Assembly (NCBI RefSeq): GCF_001280225.1
Contig: NZ_CP009253.1
Span: 558,001-622,000, forward strand
Origin: Buchnera aphidicola (Aphis glycines)
GTDB taxonomy: Bacteria; Pseudomonadota; Gammaproteobacteria; Enterobacterales; Enterobacteriaceae
Length of the DNA: 64,000 bases
Direction of reading: 5' to 3'
Part shown: piece by piece, positions 42,404-52,219 of the stretch
How the letters are laid out: every line of letters starts with the position of its first letter
Numbering within the stretch: the first letter of the stretch is position 1
Program-made: the position numbers and the translations under genes
Notes under the pieces: model-generated
The model's input: only the letters and a program-made list of their open reading frames with translations
The model's database searches: none
What the model was told of the DNA's origin: nothing

Positions 42404-43735
42404 ATGCCTGAAATGACTCCTCTTCAAATTGTTTCTGAACTTGACAAATTTATTATAGGTCAAGAAAAAGCCAAAAAAGCTGTATCTATTGCATTGAGAA
42501 ATCGTTGGCGCAGAATGCAATTAAGTGATGAACTAAGACAAGAAATCACACCTAAAAACATTTTAATGATCGGACCTACTGGAGTTGGAAAAACAGAAAT
42601 TGCTAGAAGATTGGCAAAGTTAGCTAATTCTCCATTTATCAAAGTAGAAGCGACTAAATTTACAGAAGTAGGATATGTAGGAAAAGAAGTAGATTCAATT
42701 ATTCGAGACTTAACAGATGCAGCTATAAAAATAATTAAAATTAAAAATATTGAAAAAAATAAAGCTAAAGTAGAAGAAATCGTCGAAGAAAGAATACTTG
42801 ACATTTTAGTTCCAAGACCAAAAAGTAATTGGAAAGAAAACGAAAATAATGAAAGTCTCATAAACACTCTACAAATATTTCGAAAAAAATTAAGAGAAGG
42901 TGTTCTTGATGATAAAGAAATTGAAATTAATTTATTATCCAGCAATATGGGTGTTGAAATCATGGCCCCCCCGGGCATGGAAGAATTAACAAGTCAATTA
43001 CAATCTTTATTTCAAAATTTAAGTGGTCATAAAAAAAACACAAGAAGATTAAAAATTAAAGATGCGATTCTATTGTTAAAAGAAGAGGAGGCTTCAAAAT
43101 TAGTTAATTTAGAAGATATTAAAAAAGAAGCTATTAACGCAGTAGAGCAAAATGGAATAGTATTTATCGATGAAATTGATAAAATATGTAGACGTAGCGA
43201 TATATCTGGACCAGATGTTTCAAGAGAAGGAGTTCAAAGAGATTTACTTCCATTAATTGAAGGCTGTACTGTATCCACTAAATACGGAATGGTAAAAACA
43301 GATCATATTTTGTTTATTACATCTGGCGCTTTTCAAACATCAACACCTTCTGATTTAATACCGGAGCTGCAAGGTAGGCTGCCGATTAAAGTAGAACTAA
43401 ATGCATTAACAATAGATGATTTTGAAAAAATACTTACTGAACCAACTGCTTCAATTACAACTCAATATAAAGCTTTAATGAAAACAGAAGGAGTATATAT
43501 AAATTTTACAAAATCAGGTATTAGACATATTGCAGAAGCAGCGTGGCGAGTTAATGAGTCAATGGAAAATATAGGAGCCCGAAGATTACATACTATCTTA
43601 GAAAAGTTAATGGAAGATATTTCTTTTAATGCTAATAATATTAGCGGTCAAACAATTGCAATAGATGAAAAATATGTTGGTAAGCACTTAAATAAATTAA
43701 TATCTAATGAAGATATTAGCCGTTTTATTTTATAA
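42404..43735 (+). CDS. hslU: ATP-dependent protease ATPase subunit HslU
   Basis: AAA+ unfoldase that feeds HslV. The 443 residues equal E. coli. Landmarks: N-terminal [20 protein letters not shown], Walker [18 protein letters not shown], the pore loop [15 protein letters not shown], the intermediate domain (about 110-240), Walker [14 protein letters not shown], and the sensor-2 [19 protein letters not shown]. The C-terminus ISRFIL is the segment that docks into HslV. A strong terminator follows at 43743-43792. Confidence 0.97.
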   Translation: MPEMTPLQIVSELDKFIIGQEKAKKAVSIALRNRWRRMQLSDELRQEITPKNILMIGPTGVGKTEIARRLAKLANSPFIKVEATKFTEVGYVGKEVDSIIRDLTDAAIKIIKIKNIEKNKAKVEEIVEERILDILVPRPKSNWKENENNESLINTLQIFRKKLREGVLDDKEIEINLLSSNMGVEIMAPPGMEELTSQLQSLFQNLSGHKKNTRRLKIKDAILLLKEEEASKLVNLEDIKKEAINAVEQNGIVFIDEIDKICRRSDISGPDVSREGVQRDLLPLIEGCTVSTKYGMVKTDHILFITSGAFQTSTPSDLIPELQGRLPIKVELNALTIDDFEKILTEPTASITTQYKALMKTEGVYINFTKSGIRHIAEAAWRVNESMENIGARRLHTILEKLMEDISFNANNISGQTIAIDEKYVGKHLNKLISNEDISRFIL

Positions 43736-43742
43736 AAAAATT

Positions 43743-43792
43743 AAAATATTTATCCATTAAACAATTATTTAAAATGGATGAATATTTTTTTT
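43743..43792 (+). terminator. rho-independent terminator after hslU
   Basis: Arm 43745-43758 (AATATTTATCCATT) pairs with arm 43773-43786 (AATGGATGAATATT) over 14 bp with one T/G wobble, extendable by two A-T pairs outward, then a run of eight T (43785-43792). It ends the hslVU message before the ibpA promoter. Confidence 0.8.
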
Positions 43793-43803
43793 ATTGCAAT
43801 ACT

Positions 43804-43830
43804 GTTGAAAAAGAAAAAAAAGATCATATA
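43804..43830 (+). promoter_or_regulatory. candidate sigma-32 promoter of ibpA
   Basis: GTTGAAA at 43804-43810 resembles the sigma-32 -35 element CTTGAAA, and ATCATAT at 43823-43829 fits the CCCATNT -10 element with a 12-base spacer made mostly of A, including a run of eight A (43814-43821). The match is by eye. The ibpA promoter of pea-aphid Buchnera is known to vary by one base in such an A run with effects on heat tolerance. Confidence 0.45.
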
Positions 43831-43912
43831 TAAAAATTAAGAAACTTTTTACATGTTAAAAATATTATTTAAAACCATTAAAATATATTTTATAAATAAA
43901 AAGGAGTTTTTT

Positions 43913-44386
43913 ATGTCTTATCGTTCATTTTCTTTCTTACCAAATGTAAACCATAATAGTGTTTTTTCAAATAGATTTAATCAAATTGATAAAATGTTCA
44001 GCACTTTAACTGGAGAAAAACCACTATCTGACACTCCACTATACAATCTTATAGAAGTTAACGAAAAAAAATATATATTAACATTAAACATTGCTGGATA
44101 TGAAGAAAAAGATTTAGATATATCTGTTCATAAAAATCAATTAATAATTCAAGGAAAAAAAGAAAAACAAAATCAAAAAAATGAAAAAATAGAAAAATAT
44201 TTACATAAAGATATTACATTTAGTAATTTTTCTTTGAATTTTAATTTTTATCATAAAATAAAAGTAAATAAAGCAGATCTATCTTTAGGTTTGCTAGAAT
44301 TACATTTTGAATGCCAAATTCCGGACGAAGAAAAACCTAAAAAAATATCCATTAACAATAATAGTATTCAAATTCAAAACAAGTAA
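43913..44386 (+). CDS. ibpA: small heat-shock protein IbpA
   Basis: Holdase that binds aggregating proteins; in Buchnera a major heat-response gene. The ATG at 43913 has a full AAGGAG (43901-43906) six bases upstream and the family N-terminus MSYRSFSFLP; an in-frame ATG at 43853 would add 20 residues without homology. The alpha-crystallin domain covers about 35-130, with PLYNLIEVNEKKYILTLNIA and AGYEEKDLDISVHKNQLIIQ. The 157-residue protein ends Lys/Asn rich. A likely sigma-32 promoter lies at 43804-43830. Confidence 0.94.
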   Translation: MSYRSFSFLPNVNHNSVFSNRFNQIDKMFSTLTGEKPLSDTPLYNLIEVNEKKYILTLNIAGYEEKDLDISVHKNQLIIQGKKEKQNQKNEKIEKYLHKDITFSNFSLNFNFYHKIKVNKADLSLGLLELHFECQIPDEEKPKKISINNNSIQIQNK

Positions 44387-44407
44387 AATATAAAAATGTT
44401 TAAAACA

Positions 44408-44457
44408 TTTTAATAATCATTATACTTTTTTGAAATTCAGTATAATGATTATTAAAA
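44408..44457. terminator. 19-bp perfect inverted repeat between ibpA and fpr
   Basis: Arm 44408-44426 pairs without mismatch with arm 44439-44457 around a 12-base loop (44427-44438). It follows the ibpA stop codon by about 20 bases. The T run usual for an intrinsic terminator is not directly downstream on the plus strand, so it may instead be an mRNA 3'-end stabiliser. Confidence 0.55.
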
Positions 44458-44487
44458 ACAATTTTAACTAATCTGTAAGAAAATAAA

Positions 44488-45240
44488 ATGAATCCATGGA
44501 TTAATGCTCAAGTTTTAGAAATAAAAAAATGGACTAAAAATTTATTTAGTCTGTTTCTAAAAGCGTCGATATCAAATTTTCAAGCCGGTCAATTTACTAA
44601 ACTAGCTTTATGTGAAACTAATAAAATAAAAAAAATTCAGAGAGCATACTCTTTTGTTAATGCTCCAAGTAATAAAAATTTAGAAATTTATATCACTCGT
44701 ATTCCAAATGGAAAGTTAAGTAATCTTTTATATAATTTAAAAACTGGCGATAATGTATTCATTAAAAAAAATGCATTTGGATTTTTTGTTTTAAAAGAAA
44801 TACCCAATTGTGAAACATTATGGATGTTTGCTACTGGAACTGCAATTGGACCTTATTGTTCTATTTTACAAGAAGGTCAAGATATTGAGCGATTTAAAAA
44901 CATTGTTTTGTTACATGCTGTGAGATATACAAATGAGTTAGTTTATCTTCCTTTAATGAAAAAATTATGTGAAAAATACGATGGAAAATTAAGAATTCAA
45001 ACTATAATCAGTAGAGAAAAAAATAACAATTCTTTATTAGGAAGAATTCCTTTTTTAATCAAAAACAGAGTAATAGAGAAAAAAATTGGATTAGAAATTA
45101 ACTGTAAAAATTCACATGTTATGTTATGTGGAAATCCTTCGATGGTAAAAGAAACATATCTTTTACTCAACCAAGAAAGAAATATGACTAAACATTTAAG
45201 AAAAAGAAAAGGAAATATCACCATGGAAAATTACTGGTAA
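44488..45240 (+). CDS. fpr: ferredoxin/flavodoxin-NADP reductase
   Basis: FAD enzyme that moves electrons between NADPH and ferredoxin or flavodoxin. The 250 residues (E. coli 248) align throughout: [10 protein letters not shown], the FAD-binding [28 protein letters not shown] for [19 protein letters not shown], and the conserved C-terminal Tyr-Trp. It could supply reductant to Fe-S or radical SAM enzymes such as HemW (inference). Its stop is 6 bases from that of convergent epmA. Confidence 0.95.
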   Translation: MNPWINAQVLEIKKWTKNLFSLFLKASISNFQAGQFTKLALCETNKIKKIQRAYSFVNAPSNKNLEIYITRIPNGKLSNLLYNLKTGDNVFIKKNAFGFFVLKEIPNCETLWMFATGTAIGPYCSILQEGQDIERFKNIVLLHAVRYTNELVYLPLMKKLCEKYDGKLRIQTIISREKNNNSLLGRIPFLIKNRVIEKKIGLEINCKNSHVMLCGNPSMVKETYLLLNQERNMTKHLRKRKGNITMENYW

Positions 45241-45246
45241 ATTTAT

Positions 45247-46224
45247 TTAACAACGATCAAATGAAAACGAAATAACTTCATTAATGCTTTTTTTATTTAA
45301 TGCGATCATTATTAATCGATCTATACCAATTGCTACTCCTGAGCACAAAGGTAATCCATGTTTGATTGCGCTTAAAAAATTATTATCTATTTTTCTTATA
45401 GGTAAATTCATTTTTTGTCTATTTTTATTATCATTAATTAAACGTTTTTTGTGTTCTAAATAATCTGTAAGTTCATAAAATCCATTTCCTATTTCTATTC
45501 CTTTAAAAAATATCTCAAATCTTTCTGCAATACGATTATCTTTATAATTTTGAGCGGCCAGAGAAGCTTGTTCTATAGGAAAATGATATATAAATATTGG
45601 TTGATCTTCTTTTGCTAAAAGAGGTTCTATTACTAGAGTGAATAACATTTCTATTAATATATGTAAATTTTTTTCTAATTCTGTTAAATATTGTAAATTA
45701 AACTTCTTTGAAATTTTATGCAATTCAGAAACATTGGTAGAAAAGGGATCTATATTTAAATATTTTATAAATACTTCTTGATAAGAAATTTTTTTTGATT
45801 TTTTAGATTTTAATATTTTTTGAAGAAATAAATCTATTTGTTTAATGAATGTTTCCATAGAACATGAAATTTGATACCATTCAAGCATAGTAAATTCTGG
45901 GTTATGATGTGTTCCATACTCTTGATTTCTAAAACTATGACATATTTGATATATCGGTCCACTTTTAGCCGCTAACAATCGCTTCATATGATATTCTGGA
46001 CTAGTTATTAACCATAATTTTAATTTATTTGATGTATTTTCTGAAAAAAAATAATTAGTTTCAAATGGTGTTAAATTTATATCTGTAACTGTTGATTGAG
46101 ATAATATTGGAGTTTCTACTTCTAAAATTTTTTTTTCTAAAAAAAATAATCGAATATCATTAATAATTTCTGCTCTTTTTATTAAGTTTTTTATAGAAGC
46201 GCTCGGTTTCCAATGACGTTCCAT
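45247..46224 (-). CDS. epmA: elongation factor P lysyltransferase
   Basis: Class II lysyl-tRNA-synthetase-like enzyme (PoxA/GenX/YjeA) that attaches beta-lysine to EF-P. The 325 residues equal E. coli. It lacks the tRNA anticodon-binding domain of LysRS. Landmarks: WKPSASIKNLIKRAEII, LEVETPILSQSTVTDINLTP, TSPEYHMKRLLA, SFRNQEYGTHHNPEFTMLEW, and motif 3 CSGVAIGIDRLIMIAL. Partner genes efp and epmB are not in this window. Confidence 0.95.
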   Translation of the reverse strand: MERHWKPSASIKNLIKRAEIINDIRLFFLEKKILEVETPILSQSTVTDINLTPFETNYFFSENTSNKLKLWLITSPEYHMKRLLAAKSGPIYQICHSFRNQEYGTHHNPEFTMLEWYQISCSMETFIKQIDLFLQKILKSKKSKKISYQEVFIKYLNIDPFSTNVSELHKISKKFNLQYLTELEKNLHILIEMLFTLVIEPLLAKEDQPIFIYHFPIEQASLAAQNYKDNRIAERFEIFFKGIEIGNGFYELTDYLEHKKRLINDNKNRQKMNLPIRKIDNNFLSAIKHGLPLCSGVAIGIDRLIMIALNKKSINEVISFSFDRC

Positions 46225-46318
46225 ATAGATTCCTTGTAAATTTTTATATAAAATAAAATATAATGTTTTTTTTAATTACAACTAAAATACAAACTATTTA
46301 TAAATAAAAGCAATAAAA

Positions 46319-46810
46319 ATGAAAAAAACAGCAATTTATCCAGGTACATTTGATCCGATTACATATGGACATTTAGATATTATAACTCGTGCAATAAAAA
46401 TTTTTGATAATATAATTATCGCTGTTTCTTCGAGTAATTTAAACAAAAAAACTATTTTCAGTTTAAAAGAACGTATTCAATTAACTAAGTTAGCTACATT
46501 ACATTTTGATAATATAAAAAAAATAATTGGTTTTAATGACTTATTAGCTAATTTAGCTAAAAAAGAAAATACTAATATTTTAATTAGAGGAGTTCGTACG
46601 ATATTTGATTTTGATTATGAAATTAAATTAGCTACAATAAACAAACAGATATACCCCGAACTAGATAGTATTTTTTTTCTTTCATCTAAAGAAACTTCAT
46701 TCATATCATCATCCTTTGTAAAAGAAATCGCAAAATATAAAGGAGATGTCAAACCATATCTACCAAAAGAAATACATATTGCATTTTTAAAAAAAATTAA
46801 CAATTTATAA
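46319..46810 (+). CDS. coaD: phosphopantetheine adenylyltransferase
   Basis: Fourth step of coenzyme A synthesis: adenylates 4'-phosphopantetheine. The 163 residues (E. coli 159) carry the T/HxGH motif T15-Y-G-H18 in PGTFDPITYGHLDII, IIAVSSSNLNKKTIFSL, NILIRGVRTIFDFDYE, and ETSFISSSFVKEIAKYKGDV. It is divergent from epmA and closed by a strong hairpin at 46823-46857. Confidence 0.97.
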   Translation: MKKTAIYPGTFDPITYGHLDIITRAIKIFDNIIIAVSSSNLNKKTIFSLKERIQLTKLATLHFDNIKKIIGFNDLLANLAKKENTNILIRGVRTIFDFDYEIKLATINKQIYPELDSIFFLSSKETSFISSSFVKEIAKYKGDVKPYLPKEIHIAFLKKINNL

Positions 46811-46822
46811 TGCAATTATTAT

Positions 46823-46857
46823 AAAAAATAATAGGGCTTATCGCCCTATTATTTTTT
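46823..46857. terminator. bidirectional terminator after coaD
   Basis: Perfect 15-bp stem: arm 46823-46837 (AAAAAATAATAGGGC) and arm 46843-46857 (GCCCTATTATTTTTT) around the 5-base loop TTATC. It gives a six-T tail on both strands, between convergent coaD and the orphan gene. Confidence 0.85.
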
Positions 46858-46878
46858 AAAGTAAAAATTTTTCAAGAA

Positions 46879-48047
46879 TTAATTGATAAAATATGAATTC
46901 TTGATGATTGGTGCATCTGAGTATGAAAAAATTACAGTGGCCTTCACACCAAAAGAATGATGTTCTGTTACATCATTTGCATTGACAAAATAAAAATCAG
47001 ACAAGTTGGTAGCTACAATTCTAATTGTACCATCTTCTAAATGAGTAATCTCATAATAATTATTTGCACGTACGATATGAGAACCATCTAATGCTGGATT
47101 TTCCGAAATTAATTTTAAATAAGATGGTTTTAGTAATGTTGGGTTAGCATATTGAGAAATAAACTTTTGTTCTATATCGTTAGTGATCAATTTTTTAAAA
47201 CTTTCAATCATTCCCTCTTTTGTTGAAGAAGAAATTAAATGTCCATCGATTAAAAAAACAGCAGAATTAAAATCTATCATGAAATATTCATTAAAATCTT
47301 TAGGAATCTCTAAATCTTTAGGTATATCTTTGTAATAAGAAACTGTATTATTTGATTGCGGACGTAATGGGGGCTCTTTAAAAACTGTCCATGTATGTTG
47401 GTCTTTTTCAACATGATTATCATGAGCTTGTTTAATACTTCTGTTAATTGCATCTGTCAATGATTGATTAATATTTAAATTTTTTTGTTGTACTATTGTA
47501 TTAAAATTTTCATCTAAATCATTTGGATACTGTATTTGAAAATTTTCTTCTTTTGGAATTTCAACATCTAAATCAGGAAATGAACTTTCGTATTCAGGAT
47601 GTTTAGGGTTATGATTTAATTTGTTAACTACCCTCAATCTCCCCTGTTCTCTTATTTTTTCGATCAAAGCATGTATAAATTTTTTTGAAGATTTAATTGT
47701 TTTTTTTAATTTTTTAACATATTCAATTAAACTATCAATTTTATCATTTACTTTTTTAGTGGACTCATCCATTGATGATCCCATGATCCATCTATATCCT
47801 GCATCAAAAATTTTTTTTAATGTAGTACCATTAAATAAATCAATAAATTCATTTTTAATTGCTCGGTACGCTTCGCATATTTTTTCTTTTAATAAATTAA
47901 TTATGTTTTTACCTAACTCTACAATATTTATTTTTTCAAGTACATCTTTAATGAGATTTATCAAATAGTTAAAAGAATTTGGAAAAAAATCTAAAATAGA
48001 TTGAATAATGGATTCAGAAGAGGTTTCAGGAGGGATGTCAACAGCAG
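46879..48047 (-). pseudogene. orphan Buchnera gene, 3' part after a poly(A) frameshift
   Basis: Continuation of the gene that starts at 48404. Read in this frame directly after the A tract it gives TAVDIPPETSSESIIQSIL, DFFPNSFNYLINLIKDVL and then about 350 residues to the stop at 46879. The only usual start inside is TTG at 47962-47964. The part has amphipathic helices and a Lys-rich coiled region (about 70-110 counted from that TTG), a Pro/Glu linker, and a C-terminal half with YFMIDFNSAVFLIDGHLI and HIVRANNYYEITHLEDGTIR. I recognise no known domain, signal peptide or membrane helix. It may correspond to one of the Buchnera-specific yba genes, but I cannot verify that. Confidence 0.7.
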
Positions 48048-48404
48048 TTTTTTTTTCATAGAACTTATATTTTTTAATTTATCAACATTATTATTAACAT
48101 CAATTTCATTATTTTCTGTTGATTTTTTTCTTATATTTTCTACTTTATCTAATTCAGATAAAAGCCTTTCGTATAAATTTTCTAATTTAATTAGATTTAA
48201 TTCAGTTTCATTTGAAGATTTTGTAATTTTAACATCTTTAGAAATTGTAGAGTTATTAGAATTTTTATTTAATCTTGTACGATAATCTTCAATTTTTTTA
48301 CTAATATGTTCAAAATCGTTAGGATTTATTTTAATTTTTAAATTATTATTTTTTTCGAAAGATATTGGATTTAATTTATCAACTAGATTAATATTAGATG
48401 ACAT
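47991..48404 (-). pseudogene. orphan Buchnera gene, 5' part before a poly(A) frameshift
   Basis: Starts at ATG 48404 with AAGGA about 10 bases upstream. It encodes an Asn/Lys-rich, probably disordered and helical segment (MSSNINLVDKLNPISFEK, then ENLYERLLSELDKVENIRKK). After ATGAAAAAAAAA (nine A in sense, plus-strand T 48048-48056) the frame turns into LLLTSLLKPLLNPLFNLF and stops at 47991. With ten A it would continue into the 3' part, giving a single protein of about 508 residues. The leucine-rich end looks like an out-of-frame artefact rather than real protein. The upstream 225-base spacer holds its promoter; none is obvious. Confidence 0.7.
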
Positions 48405-48629
48405 AATTTTTTTTCCTTGTTTAAACTATTTAAAACTATAAACCTGTTTAATAAATATATTTTTATTTAATTTTTAAATTTTTTTAAAAGTTAATATAAA
48501 ATAAGTTAGCGCTTTTAGTGTATTAATTTTTATTTTTTAAGCAATATAAAAAATAAAAAGTTTTACTTTATATATTTTAAATCTATTTTTAGAAAAGTCA
48601 ATTATTAATAAATAAAAAATAAAAATATT

Positions 48630-49394
48630 ATGAATATATATCTAATTATAAAAAATACTAATGTCAGATTACAAAAAATAATCAAAGAACATAATATAAA
48701 GCATGACGAAAATTCTTCTTTTGCATTAATAATTAATAATAATGTATTAGAGTTATATGATCGCTCAAAAATATACAAAAAAAGTATTAAAGTTGATTTT
48801 ATATCTAAACAAAATAATTACAGATGTATAAACTTTAAAAAAAAAAATGAAGCTTTGTATAAAGCATTAGGGATTAAATCAAACTATTTCCCTTCTGTTG
48901 TCGATGCCACAGCTGGATTTGGAAGAGACGCATTTTTAATTTCTTTTTGGGGATGCTATGTTATTATGATTGAACGTCATCCAGTAATTGCTGCTTTATT
49001 AAAAGATGGTTTGCAAAGAGCATGTAAAAACAAAAATATTGGATATTGGTTAAAAAAAAGACTACATTTTATTTTTTATGATAGTTGCAAAATGCTTGAA
49101 ATGTCTATTGTTCAACCAGATATTGTTTATTTAGATCCTATGTATCCAATTAACAAAAAAACATCATTACCTAAAAAAAACATGCAGTGTTTACGAAAAA
49201 TAATAAAAAATAATAATGATTATAAAGAATTATTAAACATTTCTAGAAAATTTGCAAGAAAAAGAATTGTTGTTAAAAGACCTATTCATGCTGAACCTTT
49301 GTCTAATGAAAAATTTACATTTTCGATTGGTAATAAAAATCATCGTTTTGATATATATTTACCTTTTAAAAAAAATAGAAGTACAATTAAATAA
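48630..49394 (+). CDS. rsmJ: 16S rRNA (guanine1516-N2)-methyltransferase
   Basis: Methylates G1516 of 16S rRNA. The 254 residues (E. coli 250) have the SAM motif VVDATAGFGRDAFLI, MIERHPVIAALLKDGL, and the catalytic VYLDPMYPINKK; the end KRIVVKRPIHAEPL then HRFDIY also matches E. coli RsmJ (YhiQ). It is convergent with pitA, its neighbour in E. coli region 78 minutes. Confidence 0.94.
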   Translation: MNIYLIIKNTNVRLQKIIKEHNIKHDENSSFALIINNNVLELYDRSKIYKKSIKVDFISKQNNYRCINFKKKNEALYKALGIKSNYFPSVVDATAGFGRDAFLISFWGCYVIMIERHPVIAALLKDGLQRACKNKNIGYWLKKRLHFIFYDSCKMLEMSIVQPDIVYLDPMYPINKKTSLPKKNMQCLRKIIKNNNDYKELLNISRKFARKRIVVKRPIHAEPLSNEKFTFSIGNKNHRFDIYLPFKKNRSTIK

Positions 49395-49433
49395 ATATGT
49401 ACTCCTATCTTACAGAATTATAATTAATATTAT

Positions 49434-50888
49434 TTATGCTATCAAAGATAATGCTATCCAATATAAAATTCCAGAAAGTAGAATCGAAATAGGTAAAGTT
49501 AATACCCAAGCAATAATAATATTTTTCATAGTAGTTTTTTGAATTCTATCGCCATCAGCTAACATTGAACCTGCTACTGAAGATGAAAGAATATGTGTTG
49601 TGGAAACGGGAATACCTGTATAACTAGCTATTCCGATAGAAAAACTAGCAGTTATTTGAGCAGACATAGCTTGTGCATATGTCATTCTTTTTTTGCCTAT
49701 TTTTTCACCAATAGTCACAACTATACGTTTCCATCCAAACATTGTACCTATCGACAAAGATAGCGCGATAATTGTTATTATCCAAATTGGTGCATATTCT
49801 ATAGTTTTCAGTATATCTTGCTTCATCTTATATAAAAAAAATTTTTCATCTTTATTAATATTAAAACTAGTAATTTGATCAATATTATTAGAAATACAAA
49901 GTAAAAAATGACGTAATTGAAATCTTTTTTGTACATTTAAAAGATTATAGTTATCAATGTTATTTAGTAAAATATTCGTTTGTTTAACATTTTTTATTAT
50001 TTCAGAAAAATTAAGATATAATTTTTTATTATCATTTTTATTTATTATATGTACGTGTTTATTTGAATAATACTTATATAAATGATTAAGTGCGCTTTTT
50101 GTGTAAGTGATCTCATTTTTTGAAGCATTTAAATTGATTAAAAAGCTAGATGGTACGATACTAATAAGTACGAGCATAATTAATCCTATTCCTTTTTGAC
50201 CATCATTCGCTCCATGTGCATAACTAACTCCAATAGATGATAAAATTAATGCGATTTTAATTGAAAGTGGAGGATTTTTTTTTCCTTCTTTTTCTTCGTA
50301 TTCGAATGGAGTCATATGAATTTGATTAAATTTATTATGTTTACTTGTAATATAACGTAATAAAAATATTAAACTTCCAGCAATAACTAATCCTATAATA
50401 GGAGATAAAATTAAAGATAGAAAAACATTTAAAATTTTAGATATGTTTAATGCATTAACTAAAGAAGAACCTGTGATAATTGCGTTAGTTAAACCGACGC
50501 CAATAATTGCTCCAATAAGAGCATGTGAGCTAGACGCAGGTAAACAAAAATACCAAGTAGATAAATTCCATAATATAGCAGAACATAAAATAGAAAAAAC
50601 TGTTATAAGTGCATGTTCAGAATTTTTATTTAACAACAAGTCATTAGGTAATAAATGAACAATAGCGTATGCTACTGTTAAACCTCCAAGTAAAACTCCT
50701 AAAAAATTAAATATACCAGACATTATAACTGCAAGATTGGCAGGCATGGATCTAGTGTAAATTAAAGTCGATACAGCATTTGCTGTATCATGAAAACCAT
50801 TAATAGCTTCATAAAATAAAACAAAAAATAAAGCTAAAAAAATAAATAAACTATGATTCAAGTCAGAATAAGAAAATAAATATAGCAT
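49434..50888 (-). CDS. pitA: low-affinity inorganic phosphate transporter
   Basis: Proton-coupled symporter of metal-phosphate complexes in the inner membrane. The 484 residues (E. coli 499) have about ten membrane helices. Family repeats are FYEAINGFHDTANAVSTLIY at the N-terminus and SAQITASFSIGIASYTGIPV near the C-terminus, with the sequence SSHALIGAIIGVG and YAHGANDGQKGIG. The central hydrophilic loop (about 200-350) is the most divergent part. No Pst system is seen in the window. Confidence 0.95.
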   Translation of the reverse strand: MLYLFSYSDLNHSLFIFLALFFVLFYEAINGFHDTANAVSTLIYTRSMPANLAVIMSGIFNFLGVLLGGLTVAYAIVHLLPNDLLLNKNSEHALITVFSILCSAILWNLSTWYFCLPASSSHALIGAIIGVGLTNAIITGSSLVNALNISKILNVFLSLILSPIIGLVIAGSLIFLLRYITSKHNKFNQIHMTPFEYEEKEGKKNPPLSIKIALILSSIGVSYAHGANDGQKGIGLIMLVLISIVPSSFLINLNASKNEITYTKSALNHLYKYYSNKHVHIINKNDNKKLYLNFSEIIKNVKQTNILLNNIDNYNLLNVQKRFQLRHFLLCISNNIDQITSFNINKDEKFFLYKMKQDILKTIEYAPIWIITIIALSLSIGTMFGWKRIVVTIGEKIGKKRMTYAQAMSAQITASFSIGIASYTGIPVSTTHILSSSVAGSMLADGDRIQKTTMKNIIIAWVLTLPISILLSGILYWIALSLIA

Positions 50889-50984
50889 AATATTTTAGCC
50901 ATTTGATGAATTGAACGAAGTTTATTATCCTTGAGAAACTATCTTTTAGGAAAGTAAAATGTCATGTTTTTTAAAAAACATTTT

Positions 50985-52190
50985 TTAATTAAATTTTTTT
51001 AATTTTAAAGATAAAAATATTCCGTAAATTAAAAAAATTATCATAAAAATTGAAATTCCTAACCATTTTGAATAAAACCAAAAAAATCCACTAAACGTTC
51101 CAAATATACTTGAACCTAAATAATAAAAAAATAAATATAAAGAAGTAGCTTGTACTTTTGCGGATTTTGCGTATGCGCTAACCCAACTGCTAGCAATGGA
51201 ATGAGAAGCAAAAAATCCTCCTGAAAAGATTATTAATCCTAAAATAATGATTATAATTTGATTTAACTGAGTAATTAACAAACCTAGAATCATGAATAAA
51301 AGAGATATTATTAATATGTTTGTTTTATTGTATTTATTTATTAAAATTCCAGCTTTAGGAGAAGTATATACCCCAGTTAAATAAATAATAGATAATAAAC
51401 CTATACTTGATGTGTTGAGGTAAAATGGTTTTGATATCAATCGATATCCGATATAATTAAAAATAGTAACAAAACTTCCCATTAATATAAAACCTATCAT
51501 AAATAGAGTAAATAATATTCGATTTTTTAAATGTAAATAAAAGTTATTTAAAAACATTTTATAATCTACAGGAATTGGATAAAAATTTTTCGAAGATGGT
51601 AAAAGAAATAGAAATAAAAAAGATAATATTAATGAAAAGACACCAATGGTAAATAATGAAACATTCCATGAAAAATGTTCGGCTATAATACTACTAAGAA
51701 TTCTCCCAGAACATCCACCTATAGTATTTCCACTAATATATAATCCAATACAAAATGACAATGAACTAGAATGAATTTCTTCAACTATATATGTAATAGC
51801 AATAGCAACAACTCCGCTTAAAGATAATCCTATTAAAGCACGAAGTATAATAATCATGTGCCAGTTATTTATACAAGAACAAATAATTGTTAAAATTGAT
51901 GCACTTAACAAAGAAGCAGACATAATTAATTTTCGACCAATTATATCTGATATAATACCAGTCAATAATGTACCTACAGCCATAGTTGCAGTTGTTGCAG
52001 ATAAAGATAAACTACTTTGCGAAGCAGTTAAACAAAACTGCTTCGAAAATATAGGTAAAATTGATTGCACACAATATAAAATAGAAAAACTAGAAAATCC
52101 CCCCAAAAAAAGACATAAAATAATTTCATTAAATTTTTTTTTATTTTGTTTAATGCATATTTTTTTTTCAATAATATTTTGATTTTTCAA
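50985..52190 (-). CDS. ynfM: YnfM-like major facilitator transporter
   Basis: Twelve-helix major facilitator protein closest by eye to E. coli YnfM: GGFSSFSILYCVQSILPIFS, SLSLSATTATMAVGTLLTG, LIGLSLSGVVAIAITYIVEE, GLYISGNTIGGCSGRILSSI, and FFASHSIASSWVSAYAKSAK. Substrate unknown; drug or amino-acid export is possible. In so reduced a genome it is one of few inner-membrane transporters, so it may serve exchange with the host (inference). The cytosolic N-terminus is Lys rich. Confidence 0.88.
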   Translation of the reverse strand: MKNQNIIEKKICIKQNKKKFNEIILCLFLGGFSSFSILYCVQSILPIFSKQFCLTASQSSLSLSATTATMAVGTLLTGIISDIIGRKLIMSASLLSASILTIICSCINNWHMIIILRALIGLSLSGVVAIAITYIVEEIHSSSLSFCIGLYISGNTIGGCSGRILSSIIAEHFSWNVSLFTIGVFSLILSFLFLFLLPSSKNFYPIPVDYKMFLNNFYLHLKNRILFTLFMIGFILMGSFVTIFNYIGYRLISKPFYLNTSSIGLLSIIYLTGVYTSPKAGILINKYNKTNILIISLLFMILGLLITQLNQIIIIILGLIIFSGGFFASHSIASSWVSAYAKSAKVQATSLYLFFYYLGSSIFGTFSGFFWFYSKWLGISIFMIIFLIYGIFLSLKLKKFN

Positions 52191-52219
52191 GATTCTTAAA
52201 AACCTCTATAATTGATATA

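Noticed and set aside
42460..42978. 172-codon minus-strand frame within hslU
   Set aside because: Shadow of the highly conserved hslU coding sequence; Ser/Leu-rich composition without motifs.
47621..47968. Plus-strand open frame of 115 codons opposite the orphan gene
   Set aside because: It is antisense to a longer frame with consistent protein-like composition and has no homology or ribosome-binding site.
47991..48404. A separate small protein of 137 residues ending in a leucine-rich segment
   Set aside because: The leucine-rich end starts exactly at the A9 tract and the other frame continues into the next open frame, so it is the 5' part of a split gene.
49252..49542. Plus-strand open frame overlapping the end of rsmJ and the end of pitA
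   Set aside because: It lies out of frame inside two recognised genes and shows no family motif.
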